Shown here: one piece after another, positions 43,035-52,477 of the stretch | Numbering within the stretch: position 1 is the first letter of the stretch | Layout of the letters: every line of letters begins with the position of its first letter | Notes under the pieces: generated by a model | Database searches by the model: none | The model's input: only the letters and a program-made list of their open reading frames with translations | What the model was told of the DNA's origin: nothing | Source: Vibrio sp. qd031 | GTDB taxonomy: Bacteria; Pseudomonadota; Gammaproteobacteria; Enterobacterales; Vibrionaceae | Length of the DNA stretch: 64,000 nt | Assembly: GCF_002100145.1 (NCBI RefSeq) | Contig: NZ_JXQD01000003.1 | Location: 62,001-126,000, forward strand | Direction: 5' to 3' | Position numbers and translations under genes: made by a program

Positions 43035-44135
43035 ATGTCTGGTGTGAAATTAGAACGTGTTGTCAAGAGTTACAAAGACATCACGGTAGTTCACGGAATT
43101 GACCTTGAGGTAAAACCACAAGAATTTGTCGTGCTTGTTGGTCCATCAGGATGCGGTAAGTCCACGACATTAAGAATGCTAGCCGGTCTTGAAGAAATCA
43201 GTGATGGCATGGTCTCTATAGACGGTAAAGTCGTTAACCAAATCGCACCAAAAGATCGTGATGTGGCGATGGTATTTCAAAACTACGCGCTCTACCCACA
43301 TTTGACGGTGGCTGAAAACATCGCCTTTGGCCTTCGCATCCGAAAAGTGCCAAAGCCTCGCATTGAACAGCTGGTCAAGGAAGTTGCCGAAACGCTCGAA
43401 CTTACCCCACTATTACAACGTCGACCAGCGGATCTTTCCGGTGGACAACGCCAACGTGTCGCAATGGGGCGTGCAATTGTAAGGCACCCTAAAGTGTTTT
43501 TATTTGATGAGCCACTGTCAAACTTAGACGCCAAATTACGTACCCAAATGCGAGCTGAAATTAAGCGCTTGCACACCAAGCTTGGAGTGACCAGTGTGTA
43601 TGTAACACACGATCAGGTAGAGGCAATGACTTTAGCTGACCGAATCGTGGTAATGAGTGCTGGCCGCATTGAACAAATTGGTACGCCAATGGATTTGTTT
43701 AACAATCCGGTGAATACGTTTGTTGCCACCTTCATCGGCTCCCCTCCAATGAACTTACTGGACGCTGAAGTGATCACCGAACGTGGCAAACAGTACGCCA
43801 TTATTGAGGGGCAACACTGTTTATTACCAGAACTAGAAGCAGATTGTGGCGCTCAAGCCATTGTCGGGATTAGACCAGAATATGTGGATATAGAGCCAAC
43901 CGAAAATAGCAGCCCAATTAGAGTCAGTATTGATTTGGTCGAAACCTTAGGCTCTGAGGCGCTGTTGCATTGTAAGATCCAAAGCAGCCCATTTGTGGTC
44001 AAGGTCGATACTCACGGTCATGTCGATCACCTGCACAGCCTCGACACCCTTTATTTTAGACAGGATGCTATTACGGTATTTGATCATTCCACCAAAAAAG
44101 CCATCAGTCCAAGCAAAGCCGTGAGTATCAACTGA
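43035..44135 (+). CDS. ABC transporter ATP-binding protein, UgpC/MalK type
   Basis: A 366-residue ATPase. Walker A is GPSGCGKST near 39, the Q-loop is MVFQNYALYPHLTV, the signature is LSGGQRQRVAMGRAI near 136, Walker B is VFLFDEPLSNLD and the switch His is in VYVTHDQ. The C-terminal part holds the MalK-like OB-fold regulatory domain (AIVGIRPEYVDIEP). It powers sugar import with the two permeases downstream. In Bacillus such importers share a general ATPase, whereas here a dedicated one is in the operon. AAGGAG precedes the start. Confidence 0.94.
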   Translation: MSGVKLERVVKSYKDITVVHGIDLEVKPQEFVVLVGPSGCGKSTTLRMLAGLEEISDGMVSIDGKVVNQIAPKDRDVAMVFQNYALYPHLTVAENIAFGLRIRKVPKPRIEQLVKEVAETLELTPLLQRRPADLSGGQRQRVAMGRAIVRHPKVFLFDEPLSNLDAKLRTQMRAEIKRLHTKLGVTSVYVTHDQVEAMTLADRIVVMSAGRIEQIGTPMDLFNNPVNTFVATFIGSPPMNLLDAEVITERGKQYAIIEGQHCLLPELEADCGAQAIVGIRPEYVDIEPTENSSPIRVSIDLVETLGSEALLHCKIQSSPFVVKVDTHGHVDHLHSLDTLYFRQDAITVFDHSTKKAISPSKAVSIN

Positions 44136-44144
44136 GGAATTGTT

Positions 44145-45104
44145 ATGGAAAACGTACAAAATCAACCCGAGACCACTGTCAGCCCCCTAAGCAAAAAACT
44201 TACCTGGCTAGGACATCATTTCCGTCGCGAATGGCAAATCTATGTACTGCTTGCTCCCACCATTATTTGGTTCTTGCTGTTTCTCTACAAACCGATGTAT
44301 GGATTACAAATCGCGTTTAAAGACTACAGTGTGTTCCGAGGCATTGAAGGCAGTCCGTGGGTAGGATTTGAGCATTTTTATACTCTGTTCGAGAACGATC
44401 AGTTTATTCGTGCAATCAAAAACACCATCATGATCAGTGGCGCGAGCTTATTGTTTGGCTTCCCTGTCCCTATCATATTGGCATTAATGTTTAACGAAAT
44501 TATCAACCCTAAGTTTAAGAAGACCGCACAAACCATCGTGTATCTGCCGCACTTTATATCCGCGGTTATAATCGCAGGTATTGTGATCACTGCGTTTGCA
44601 CCGTCAACTGGTGTAGTTAACTTACTGCTGAATGCATTGGGTTTTGACTCTGTGTACTTTTTAACTAAACCTGAGTGGTTCCGAACCATTTTCGTCGGTA
44701 CAGGGATATGGCAAGAGGCGGGCTTTAACTCGATCGTTTTCTTAGCCTCCATCGCGGGTGTGAACCCATCGCTGTATGAATCAGCCGTCGTCGATGGCGC
44801 TTCACGCTGGCAAATGATGTGGAAAATCACGCTACCTTGCATCATGCCAACCATATTAATCATGCTTATCATCCGAATCGGTAACATTCTAGAAGTCGGT
44901 TTTGAGATGATCATTATGTTGTATCAGCCAGCGACCTACGAAACCTCCGACGTTATTAGCACCTTTATTTATCGTCAAGGTTTACAAGCTGCGCAATATG
45001 ATCTGGCTGCCGCCGCAGGATTGTTTAACGCAGTCATCGCCTTCATCTTGGTGATCAGTGCTAACACAATCAGTAAAAAAATCTCAAAAACATCACTTTG
45101 GTAA
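44145..45104 (+). CDS. ABC sugar transporter permease, LplB/YteP type
   Basis: A 319-residue permease with six membrane segments. The start of the core, YKPMYGLQIAFKDYSVFRGI, is a hallmark of the LplB/YteP group. The EAA-like loop YESAVVDGASRWQMMWKITL near 212 contacts the ATPase. B. subtilis YteP with YtcP imports rhamnogalacturonan fragments, so a rhamnose- and uronate-containing oligomer is plausible here. It starts 9 bp after the ATPase gene and ends 12 bp before the second permease. Confidence 0.93.
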   Translation: MENVQNQPETTVSPLSKKLTWLGHHFRREWQIYVLLAPTIIWFLLFLYKPMYGLQIAFKDYSVFRGIEGSPWVGFEHFYTLFENDQFIRAIKNTIMISGASLLFGFPVPIILALMFNEIINPKFKKTAQTIVYLPHFISAVIIAGIVITAFAPSTGVVNLLLNALGFDSVYFLTKPEWFRTIFVGTGIWQEAGFNSIVFLASIAGVNPSLYESAVVDGASRWQMMWKITLPCIMPTILIMLIIRIGNILEVGFEMIIMLYQPATYETSDVISTFIYRQGLQAAQYDLAAAAGLFNAVIAFILVISANTISKKISKTSLW

Positions 45105-45116
45105 ACAGGAAACGTT

Positions 45117-46007
45117 ATGAGCCAAGCAATTAGCATGAATTTATACTCGCGTGGTGACAAAGCATTTGTTTACATCAATATGTTTTTGGTTGCTGCATTT
45201 ACGATAAGTACGCTGTATCCCTTCATATACGTCGCTTCACTATCGATGAGTATGGGGGAAGCGGTTACCGCAGGGAAGGTCATATTGACTCCCGTAGACG
45301 TAACCTTCGCAGCTTATGAAAAGGTCATCTATGACCCTGCATTTTGGATTTCTTATAAGAACACCTTTATATATACCATTGGTGGAACACTCACCAGTTT
45401 GGCATTTATTATCCCTGGTGCTTACGCACTCTCTCGACCTCAACTGTTGGGTAGAAAGTACTGGAACATCTTGATCGCATTTACCATGTGGTTTAACGCG
45501 GGCATGATCCCGTTTTTCTTGAACATACGTGATTTAGGGCTGCTCGATTCCTACTTTGGTATCATTATTGGTTTCGCTTGCAATGCGTTCAACATTATTC
45601 TGTTGCGTAACTTCTTCGAAGCTGTCCCTGCCTCGTTTGAAGAGGCGGCTCGTATGGATGGTGCAAATGATTTCCAAGTGCTGTGGAAGGTATTTGTCCC
45701 GCTGGCCAAACCAGCTATTGCGACAGTGACACTGTTTTGTATTGTGTCTCGTTGGAATGGGTTTTTCTGGGCGATGGTGCTACTGCGCGACGAGTCCAAA
45801 GTGCCTCTGCAGGTTTATCTTAGACAAATCATAACCCAACTGTCCGATGACGATACCTTTGCCAGTACACTACTTGAGTCTGCCTATTCGTTCGAAACAG
45901 TCAGTGCGGCAATCATGGTCTGTTCGATCATCCCAGTACTCATTATTTATCCATTTATTCAGAAGTACTTTAATAAAGGGATCATGTTAGGGGGTGTGAA
46001 GGAGTAG
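45117..46007 (+). CDS. ABC sugar transporter permease, LplC/YtcP type
   Basis: A 296-residue permease with six membrane segments. Typical LplC/YtcP sequence is LYPFIYVASLSMSMGEAVTA near the N-terminus, and the EAA loop FEEAARMDGANDFQVLWKVF is near 180. The C-terminus YFNKGIMLGGVKE is family-typical. It forms the channel with the permease at 44145. It is the last gene of the operon and is followed by a strong terminator. Confidence 0.94.
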   Translation: MSQAISMNLYSRGDKAFVYINMFLVAAFTISTLYPFIYVASLSMSMGEAVTAGKVILTPVDVTFAAYEKVIYDPAFWISYKNTFIYTIGGTLTSLAFIIPGAYALSRPQLLGRKYWNILIAFTMWFNAGMIPFFLNIRDLGLLDSYFGIIIGFACNAFNIILLRNFFEAVPASFEEAARMDGANDFQVLWKVFVPLAKPAIATVTLFCIVSRWNGFFWAMVLLRDESKVPLQVYLRQIITQLSDDDTFASTLLESAYSFETVSAAIMVCSIIPVLIIYPFIQKYFNKGIMLGGVKE

Positions 46008-46028
46008 CGACACCATTTGGCAATGAAT

Positions 46029-46062
46029 AAGCGCTTGAGGTTTGATACCTCAAGCGCTTTTT
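46029..46062 (+). terminator. Terminator of the ABC importer operon
   Basis: AAGCGCTTGAGGT (46029-46041) and ACCTCAAGCGCTT (46047-46059) form a 13-bp stem followed by T residues. Confidence 0.92.
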
Positions 46063-46113
46063 GTCATCCCATCATTGACTGCACAGCGTTACGCAGCTGT
46101 AAATACCTAATTG

Positions 46114-47547
46114 TTAAGACTGCATGTAAACAACTTGCGTACTTAAGTATTCGTACAGACCGTGTTTTCCATCTGCACCACCAATTCCCGACTTTCTTAC
46201 GCCAGCATGGAAGCCTTGCATCGCTTCAAAGTTTTCACGGTTAATATACGTTTCACCAAACTCTAGCATTTTGACCGCGTGGAGTGCTTTTGATAGGTCT
46301 TTGGTATAAATCGATGAAGTGAGTCCATACTCACAATCGTTGGCATAGCCTATTGCTTCGTCTAGCGAGTCCACTATCTGAATCGGCAATACTGGACCAA
46401 AGGTTTCAAGTTTCATGATATCCATAGACATATCACATCCGCTTAATACCGTCGGTAAGAAGTAGTGGCCTTTTTCGCTATCTGCGACTGTCCCGCCGCA
46501 CTCTAATGTCGCCCCTTGCGCCAAAGCGGTATTCACTGAATCTTGAACCTTCTGTAAGCCTTGGCGATTAACCAACGGGCCCATTTCAATATTTTGATCA
46601 ACCAATGGGTCGCCAAAGCGAGTCGCCCGCATCTCTCGGGTTATATGCGAAATAAACTCCTCAGCAATCCCCCGCTGAACATAGACTCGTTCGGCACAGT
46701 TACACACTTGCCCAGAGTTAATAATTCTAGAGTCTCTAATCGCTTTAACCGCTAAATTCACGTCAGCGTCGTCTAGTACAATCGCGGGTGCTTTGCCCCC
46801 AAGCTCTAGGTTGAGTTTAGTAATATGAGGGGCTGCAGCTGCCATAATATTTTCACCTGTTTTAACGCTGCCAGTGAAACTGATCATATCGACTTTACCG
46901 CTACTGGATAGTTGCGCTCCGACATTTCCGCGCCCTGAGACAACATTGAACACCCCTTCTGGGAGGTCCGTTTCGGCCACTAACTTGGCGAACTCAAAGC
47001 AGTTGTTGGGGGTCTCTTCGCTTGGTTTAACAACAATGGTATTGCCCGTAACCAATGCAGGAGCCATTTTGCGAGCAATTAAGAAGAAAGGGAAATTCCA
47101 AGGAAGAATGCCAGCAACAACACCAATGGGCTTTCTAAACAAGAAAATGTTTTCACCACGTCGATCGCTTGTGATGATTTCGCCTTCAATGCGTCTCGCC
47201 CACTCAGACATATAATCGATATAATCGGCAGTAAAGCCTACTTCAACTTTCGCAAGATCTAGCGTCTTGCCTTGCTCTTCACTGATCACAGTAGCCAGAT
47301 AATCGGCCTTCTCACGCACTTTCTCAGCAATCGCACGCAGATACTTTGCTCGCTCAATAGCCGGTGTACCTGCCCACTGACGCTTTGCTTTCGTGGCAGC
47401 ATCTAAAGCCTTTTCTACTTCACTTTCACTCGAATTCGGCACCGTGGATATCAATGCTTCTGTCGCAGGGTTATAGACATCAATACGTTCGCTGGTTTCG
47501 GTAAACATGCCATTGATATAGTTATTGTAATGTCGTTTAGTTTCCAT
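46114..47547 (-). CDS. aldA: Lactaldehyde (glycolaldehyde) dehydrogenase
   Basis: A 477-residue aldehyde dehydrogenase matching E. coli AldA (479). Catalytic Glu is in KLNLELGGKAPAIVLDDADV near 250 and catalytic Cys in SRIINSGQVCNCAERVYVQR near 283. FTGSVKTGENIMAAA binds the cofactor. It oxidises L-lactaldehyde to L-lactate with NAD, the aerobic fate of the rhamnose cleavage product. It lies 48 bp behind lldD, whose product then makes pyruvate. GAGGAGA precedes the ATG. Confidence 0.94.
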   Translation of the reverse strand: METKRHYNNYINGMFTETSERIDVYNPATEALISTVPNSSESEVEKALDAATKAKRQWAGTPAIERAKYLRAIAEKVREKADYLATVISEEQGKTLDLAKVEVGFTADYIDYMSEWARRIEGEIITSDRRGENIFLFRKPIGVVAGILPWNFPFFLIARKMAPALVTGNTIVVKPSEETPNNCFEFAKLVAETDLPEGVFNVVSGRGNVGAQLSSSGKVDMISFTGSVKTGENIMAAAAPHITKLNLELGGKAPAIVLDDADVNLAVKAIRDSRIINSGQVCNCAERVYVQRGIAEEFISHITREMRATRFGDPLVDQNIEMGPLVNRQGLQKVQDSVNTALAQGATLECGGTVADSEKGHYFLPTVLSGCDMSMDIMKLETFGPVLPIQIVDSLDEAIGYANDCEYGLTSSIYTKDLSKALHAVKMLEFGETYINRENFEAMQGFHAGVRKSGIGGADGKHGLYEYLSTQVVYMQS

Positions 47548-47595
47548 GTGTTGTTCTCCTCGTTATAGGTAGTAGGGTCTTTCAAACACGATCGT

Positions 47596-48750
47596 TTACT
47601 CGTTGATCACTTGTTGTAAGTTAACCAGCGAGGAATGATTGATCTCATTAATGTTGTTAATACCGGTAAGAGTTAAGGCGACGCGGATTTCTTGCTGGTA
47701 GAGGTCCAGCAACTGCTCTACGCCTTTGCCCCCCTTCGCAGCAAGAGCATAGATATAGGAGCGTCCTAATAAGGTACAATCTGCCCCTAGCGCCATCATT
47801 TTCACCACATCTAAGCCACAACGAATGCCCGAGTCGACCAGAATCTTAGTCTCCCCTTTTACGGCATCGGCAATGGCAGGAAGTGCTTGCGCGGTCGAGG
47901 TTACACCGTCTAACTGGCGCCCACCGTGATTAGACACCACAATGCCATCGGCTCCAAACTGCACCGCATCGCGAGCATCTTGGCTATCAAGAATCCCTTT
48001 TATCACCATTGGTCCATCCCAAAAATCGCGTATCCATTCCAGATCTTTCCACGAAATAGATGGGTCAAAGTTGGCGCCTAACCAGCCAATGTAATCTTCA
48101 AGTGCGGTGCGTTGGCCTCGGTACGCAGAGATATTGCCCAGGTCGTGCGGCTTGCCCAACACTCCGACATCCCATGCCCAGCGTAGGTGAGTCATCGCTT
48201 GCAGTATTCGTCTTGTCGCGGCGTTTGAACCACTCATGCCAGAGTGTTTATCGCGATATCTCGCTCCGGGTACTGGCATATCGACGGTAAATATTAAAGT
48301 GGTAACACCAGCGGCCTTAGCACGTTGCAATACATCTTTCATAAAGCCCCGATCTTTGAGCACGTAAAGTTGGAACCACATCGGTCGATTGATGGCTGGA
48401 GCAACTTCTTCAATGGGACAAACGGACACCGTAGATAGGGTAAAAGGAACACCTTTTTCCTCTGCAGCCTTAGCCGCTTGAACTTCCCCTCTGCGTGCAT
48501 ACATGCCCGTTAGACCAACAGGGGCCAAAGCAACAGGCATAGAGAGAGATTCACCAAAGAGTTTGATATCAATATCGATGCTGGACATGTCGTTTAACAC
48601 ACGCTGCTTTAAAGCAACCTGATGCAAGTCTTGCTGGTTTCGCTTTAACGTCCATTCACTGTTTGCGCCACCGTCAATGTAGTGAAACAAAAACGGTGGT
48701 AGGGTTTCTTTGGCGGCTAGACGAAAATCTGCTGGTGCAGAAATGATCAT
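47596..48750 (-). CDS. lldD: L-lactate dehydrogenase (quinone/cytochrome-linked, FMN)
   Basis: A 384-residue FMN enzyme nearly collinear with E. coli LldD. Examples are [75 protein letters not shown] with the catalytic His, and [20 protein letters not shown]. It oxidises L-lactate to pyruvate at the membrane. The ATG at 48750 matches the family N-terminus (MIISAPADF) and has AGAGGGAT before it. A longer in-frame lead is not conserved. Paired with aldA, it completes lactaldehyde oxidation. Confidence 0.95.
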   Translation of the reverse strand: MIISAPADFRLAAKETLPPFLFHYIDGGANSEWTLKRNQQDLHQVALKQRVLNDMSSIDIDIKLFGESLSMPVALAPVGLTGMYARRGEVQAAKAAEEKGVPFTLSTVSVCPIEEVAPAINRPMWFQLYVLKDRGFMKDVLQRAKAAGVTTLIFTVDMPVPGARYRDKHSGMSGSNAATRRILQAMTHLRWAWDVGVLGKPHDLGNISAYRGQRTALEDYIGWLGANFDPSISWKDLEWIRDFWDGPMVIKGILDSQDARDAVQFGADGIVVSNHGGRQLDGVTSTAQALPAIADAVKGETKILVDSGIRCGLDVVKMMALGADCTLLGRSYIYALAAKGGKGVEQLLDLYQQEIRVALTLTGINNINEINHSSLVNLQQVINE

Positions 48751-49104
48751 AACTATCCCTCTATGATGTAGTAATAAGTGACGTAAACACCTAGGTATTA
48801 CAACAAGGTGCTGCAAAGCGCCCTTGTAAACCAAATGTTACATTTCGCTAAAATAATACGGCCTCATTAGCCATGTAACCTTCGAGATTTTTCGCTGGAT
48901 TGCAAAATTACGGCGAGAATCTAAAGATCCACACACTCAAAGTCACATTCCCACAACAAGTGCGTAGCATGTGGTTATCATGCATTTTTCTTTCTGCACT
49001 CAACTCACAGGGTACAGCTTCACTTTTCAGTGCATAAAAAAACCCGCCGTCAAACAGCGGGTTATAGTGAAAGATCAGCCAACTTTTGGCGATTCAGACT
49101 AAGG
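48751..49104. other. Intergenic region upstream of lldD, downstream of fucO copy 2
   Basis: A 354-bp region with no gene. It holds the terminator of the second rhamnose operon (49036-49063) and the presumed lldD-aldA promoter. GTTACAT near 48836 and ATGTAAC near 48873 are inverted to each other and could be an operator. Confidence 0.6.
49036..49063 (-). terminator. Terminator of the second rhamnose operon
   Basis: On the minus strand AACCCGC and GCGGGTT pair and are followed by a T run, 40 bp past the fucO stop. Confidence 0.9.
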
Positions 49105-50256
49105 CTACATAGCAGCCATATACAGATCTTCGACTTCTTTTTCAGTAGGTTGATGTGGGTTACCACCCAAGCACGGATCGGCCATCGCTTTGGCAATCCA
49201 CCCACTCACATCATGAGTATCAATGCCCAGTTCACTAAATCCAGAAGGGATCTTCACTCTCTCGGACAGGTCTCTAATGAGCTTAATCGCAATGTCTGCA
49301 CCTTTCTCTGGAGTCACATCAAGAGTCGTACCTGACATAACTTCTGCAATGGTTTTAAATTTGTCTGGTACATACTGAGCGTTATATTCGCAAATGTATG
49401 GCAGCAAAATCGCATTACAAACACCATGAGGCAAATTGTGTGTAGCTCCTGGTTGGTGAGCCATCGCGTGCACCAAACCTAATCCAGCACTATTAAAGGC
49501 CATTCCAGCCAAAAATTGCGCACAGGCTAACTGTTCACGAGCCTGCAAGTCCTGACCGTCATCCACCGCTTTGGGAAGCCACTGTGCGATTAATTTAATC
49601 GCTTCTAGCGCCGTCGGGTTGGTGAGTGGGTGCGCACCAACGGTGGTATAGGCTTCGATCGCATGAGTTAACGCATCCATACCTGTTGCTGCGGTCACAT
49701 CAGCGGGCAACCCCAACATAAGGTTAGCGTCGTTAACGGCAATGTCCGGGATCTGCTTGGCATCAATGATCACCATTTTGACTTGGTTTTCTTCATCGGT
49801 AATCACCGAGTTTGACGTCATTTCTGCCGCGGTACCCGCAGTAGTATTAATGGCGACGAAAAAGTCACCCGAGTTGGCAACCTTGCCCACGCCATTAAAC
49901 TCGCAGATGTCTTTGCCTGGGTTTGCAGCCATTACACGAATTGCCTTGCAGCAATCCATTGGGCTCCCACCTCCAACGGCAATAAAACCGTCACATTGAT
50001 TATCTTTATAGAGCTGATAACCCTCTCGCACCAAACTGGCCGTTGGGTTTGGTGTCACTTTATCAAACATTACATAGGCCATATTGTGAGCTTCCAATTC
50101 TGCGAACAAGCTGTCCAGGATGCCCAGTTTGACTAAGTTACTGTCGGTAACTAGTAAGATTTTGCTAACGGGTTCCTTACTCATCGCTTCAATCGCGTCA
50201 GTTACTGATCCCGCTCCGGCAAAGCTCAGTTTGGGAAGATTTAGTGCAAAAACCAT
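49105..50256 (-). CDS. fucO: Lactaldehyde reductase, copy 2
   Basis: A 383-residue iron-dependent alcohol dehydrogenase, very similar to the copy at 21914. Shared blocks include GGGSPMDCCKAIRVMAANPG near 95, AINTTAGTAAEMTSNSVITD near 135 and GLVHAMAHQPGATHNLPHG near 261. It reduces L-lactaldehyde to 1,2-propanediol. It is the last gene of rhaB-rhaA-rhaS-rhaT-rhaP-rhaQ-rhaM-rhaD-fucO, 10 bp behind rhaD. TAGGAG precedes the ATG. Confidence 0.93.
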   Translation of the reverse strand: MVFALNLPKLSFAGAGSVTDAIEAMSKEPVSKILLVTDSNLVKLGILDSLFAELEAHNMAYVMFDKVTPNPTASLVREGYQLYKDNQCDGFIAVGGGSPMDCCKAIRVMAANPGKDICEFNGVGKVANSGDFFVAINTTAGTAAEMTSNSVITDEENQVKMVIIDAKQIPDIAVNDANLMLGLPADVTAATGMDALTHAIEAYTTVGAHPLTNPTALEAIKLIAQWLPKAVDDGQDLQAREQLACAQFLAGMAFNSAGLGLVHAMAHQPGATHNLPHGVCNAILLPYICEYNAQYVPDKFKTIAEVMSGTTLDVTPEKGADIAIKLIRDLSERVKIPSGFSELGIDTHDVSGWIAKAMADPCLGGNPHQPTEKEVEDLYMAAM

Positions 50257-50266
50257 AGTTGTACTC

Positions 50267-51091
50267 CTACAAATTAAAGGTATCTTTTAAATCTTGCATA
50301 TCTTGCTCACTCACCCCTTGTGGCACAAAACCACTGGCTAGACAGCCTAAGAACAACTTTGCACCTTTGTTAGCGACATCGATATAGTCAAACGCTTCCA
50401 GTGCATCTTTGCCTGTCGACACTGCACCATGTTTTTCCCACACAGCAACATCTGCGTGTGCCAATTTTTGTTTGGTTCCATCGGCGATTTGTTGACTACC
50501 CGGCATACAATAAGGGACGACCCCAATCCCACGAGGGACGAAGGCTCTGACTTCTGGCAACATTTGCCAGCAAGCGTGGGTGAAGGCATCATCGCTGTGA
50601 ACATAGTCAGGGTGATGCGATAACATAATCAGTTCCAGTGGGTGAGTGTGCACCACACTGCGGTCAAGCGAACCTTGTTTCTGCTTGGCCATAATAATTT
50701 CCACATGGGAGATAAATTCACTGGTCGGTGAGTAGTCATCTTGCCCTCTCCCGCCCCAAAGTATGTGATAGCCTTGCGCTTCATCGTCGATGCGCAACAC
50801 ACACCCAGCATCTTGAGGTTTCACTAACTCTCGAATGCGCTCGCCCGTTCCTTTGACGAAAAAAATGTGCCCTGCACTTTCTTTGGGAAAAGAAAACTCG
50901 CCAACCGACGTTAGGTAACAGTGTGGGAACTGGCTGAGGTCGCTGGGTGGCTCACCAAAAATTTCAGTCAAATCAACAGAAATATTGCCTCCATTGCGTT
51001 CTGCCCACTCTCGCTCCCAAAGGTATGTGCCCACTTCAGAAACTTTCGCGATTTCGTTCAGTACTAGGTCGTTTAATTGAATGCTACTCAT
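50267..51091 (-). CDS. rhaD: Rhamnulose-1-phosphate aldolase, copy 2
   Basis: A 274-residue class II aldolase, the exact length of E. coli RhaD. Visible parts are EWAERNGGNISVDLTEIFGE, the zinc motif SVVHTHPLELIMLSHHPDYV near 140 and VAVWEKHGAVSTGKDALEAF near 212. It is considerably diverged from the copy at 24966. The ATG at 51091 has TAGGAA before it and gives the family length. An in-frame upstream start at 51142 would overlap the rhaM end. Confidence 0.94.
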   Translation of the reverse strand: MSSIQLNDLVLNEIAKVSEVGTYLWEREWAERNGGNISVDLTEIFGEPPSDLSQFPHCYLTSVGEFSFPKESAGHIFFVKGTGERIRELVKPQDAGCVLRIDDEAQGYHILWGGRGQDDYSPTSEFISHVEIIMAKQKQGSLDRSVVHTHPLELIMLSHHPDYVHSDDAFTHACWQMLPEVRAFVPRGIGVVPYCMPGSQQIADGTKQKLAHADVAVWEKHGAVSTGKDALEAFDYIDVANKGAKLFLGCLASGFVPQGVSEQDMQDLKDTFNL

Positions 51092-51122
51092 GTCTATTCC
51101 TATATGTATTAGATTGCGCGGT

Positions 51123-51449
51123 TTATTCCATAAAAAACGCACTAGTCAACTCTGTTGAAACTGGAGAATTATCGGGATTGGTTTCCATAATATCTTTCAT
51201 ATATGACCACCACCTTTTGCACACATCGGTATTGGCCACGGCATCCCAGGCGGCTTGGTCTTGGATTTCTACATACGCAAATAACATACTGCTATTGGGT
51301 AACATAAAGATGGAATACCGCTGGGCACCGGCATGCTTTAATACGTCAACCAGCTCTGGCCAAATCTCGTCATGTCTTTTTTGGTATTCGCTATGACAGC
51401 CTTCATGAAGTCTCATTACAAAAGCTTTTCGAATGAATGGATGTGACAT
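51123..51449 (-). CDS. rhaM: L-rhamnose mutarotase, copy 2
   Basis: A 108-residue RhaM/RhaU-family protein: IRKAFVMRLHEGCHSEYQKR, GAQRYSIFMLPNSSMLFAYV and CKRWWSYMKDIMETN. Residues equivalent to the catalytic His and the Trp pair are kept. It starts 2 bp after the rhaQ stop, so translation is probably coupled. In Rhizobium the equivalent rhaU also lies beside the rhaSTPQ importer. Confidence 0.94.
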   Translation of the reverse strand: MSHPFIRKAFVMRLHEGCHSEYQKRHDEIWPELVDVLKHAGAQRYSIFMLPNSSMLFAYVEIQDQAAWDAVANTDVCKRWWSYMKDIMETNPDNSPVSTELTSAFFME

Positions 51450-51451
51450 AA

Positions 51452-52459
51452 TTAGTCCTTTCTCTCTCTGTTTTTGACCATCGCAAAGATTTTTGGCAGT
51501 GCAATAACACTAATGAGCATCAGGCCAATAATTATCGACATCACAATGCCAGGCACGTTTAGTAGCCCAAGTCCTATGGTCACTAACCCCATAAGAAAGA
51601 CCGCTATCACCACTCCTACAATGGTGCCTGAGCCGCCAAGAATACTGACGCCACCTAACACAACCATGGTAATAATGTTCAGCTCCCAGCCTAGAGCGAT
51701 GGTCGGTCGCGTACTGCCAAGTCGAGACGTGAGCATGATTGACGCTATACCGCAAAACAGTCCGACTAGGGTAAACAAGATCAATTTATGCTTCGCCACA
51801 TTGATCCCAGAGTAGTAGGCCGCAGTAGGGTTATTGCCTATGGCATAGGTTCTGCGCCCAAAGTTGGTTTTTTGTAAAAGTACGTAGAACGCCACTGCCA
51901 AAACCAAGAAGCAGACAAACTCAAAACCAAACAACCAAAAGACGTAACCTTGACCAAAAAAGGCAAAGGATTCAGGGTAGTTTTTAAGCGCCTGATCGCC
52001 TAAGAGGATGTAGGTTATCCCTCTAAATAGACTCATGGTCCCTATAGTGACAACGATCGAAGGGATGTTAAGGCGAGTCACTAATAACCCATTGAACAGA
52101 CCGCACAAGCAACCGACGGTCATTCCTACCATGCAGATGGCAAATACACCTGAGCCCGCTTCAGCCGCAAATCCCATCGCCGTAGAGCTTAGTGCAATTA
52201 TTGAAGCCACTGAAATATCAATTTCACGCACAATAATGACCATTGCTAGTGGTAATGCGATTATCGCTTTCTCGGAAAAGTTGAATGTCGCATCCGATAG
52301 TGACCACGCGTTAAGAAAATATGGGGATGCAAAACTGTTTAAAATGAATACCAAAACAGCCGTTAGCAATAAAAATGATTCCCATGTGAACAACCAGTTT
52401 GGGACGCTTTTGTTTAGCTTTAAATTCCCACCAAAGGTATTACTTTTTAGATCTTCCAT
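51452..52459 (-). CDS. rhaQ: Rhamnose ABC transporter permease RhaQ
   Basis: A 335-residue permease of the ribose/rhamnose (CUT2) type. It has eight to ten membrane segments and the CUT2 motif LGWELNIITMVVLGGVSILG, followed by GSGTIVGVVIAVFLMGLVTI near 270. It pairs with RhaP to form the channel. The ATG at 52459 has GAGGAC before it and the in-frame TTG at 52474 does not. It lies between rhaP and rhaM. Confidence 0.9.
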   Translation of the reverse strand: MEDLKSNTFGGNLKLNKSVPNWLFTWESFLLLTAVLVFILNSFASPYFLNAWSLSDATFNFSEKAIIALPLAMVIIVREIDISVASIIALSSTAMGFAAEAGSGVFAICMVGMTVGCLCGLFNGLLVTRLNIPSIVVTIGTMSLFRGITYILLGDQALKNYPESFAFFGQGYVFWLFGFEFVCFLVLAVAFYVLLQKTNFGRRTYAIGNNPTAAYYSGINVAKHKLILFTLVGLFCGIASIMLTSRLGSTRPTIALGWELNIITMVVLGGVSILGGSGTIVGVVIAVFLMGLVTIGLGLLNVPGIVMSIIIGLMLISVIALPKIFAMVKNRERKD

Positions 52460-52477
52460 TTTTGTCGTCCTCAATTT

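Noticed and set aside
44399..44914. A 171-codon antisense frame inside the LplB-type permease
   Set aside because: It is the mirror of a hydrophobic coding sequence. Such long antisense frames are common artefacts opposite membrane proteins.
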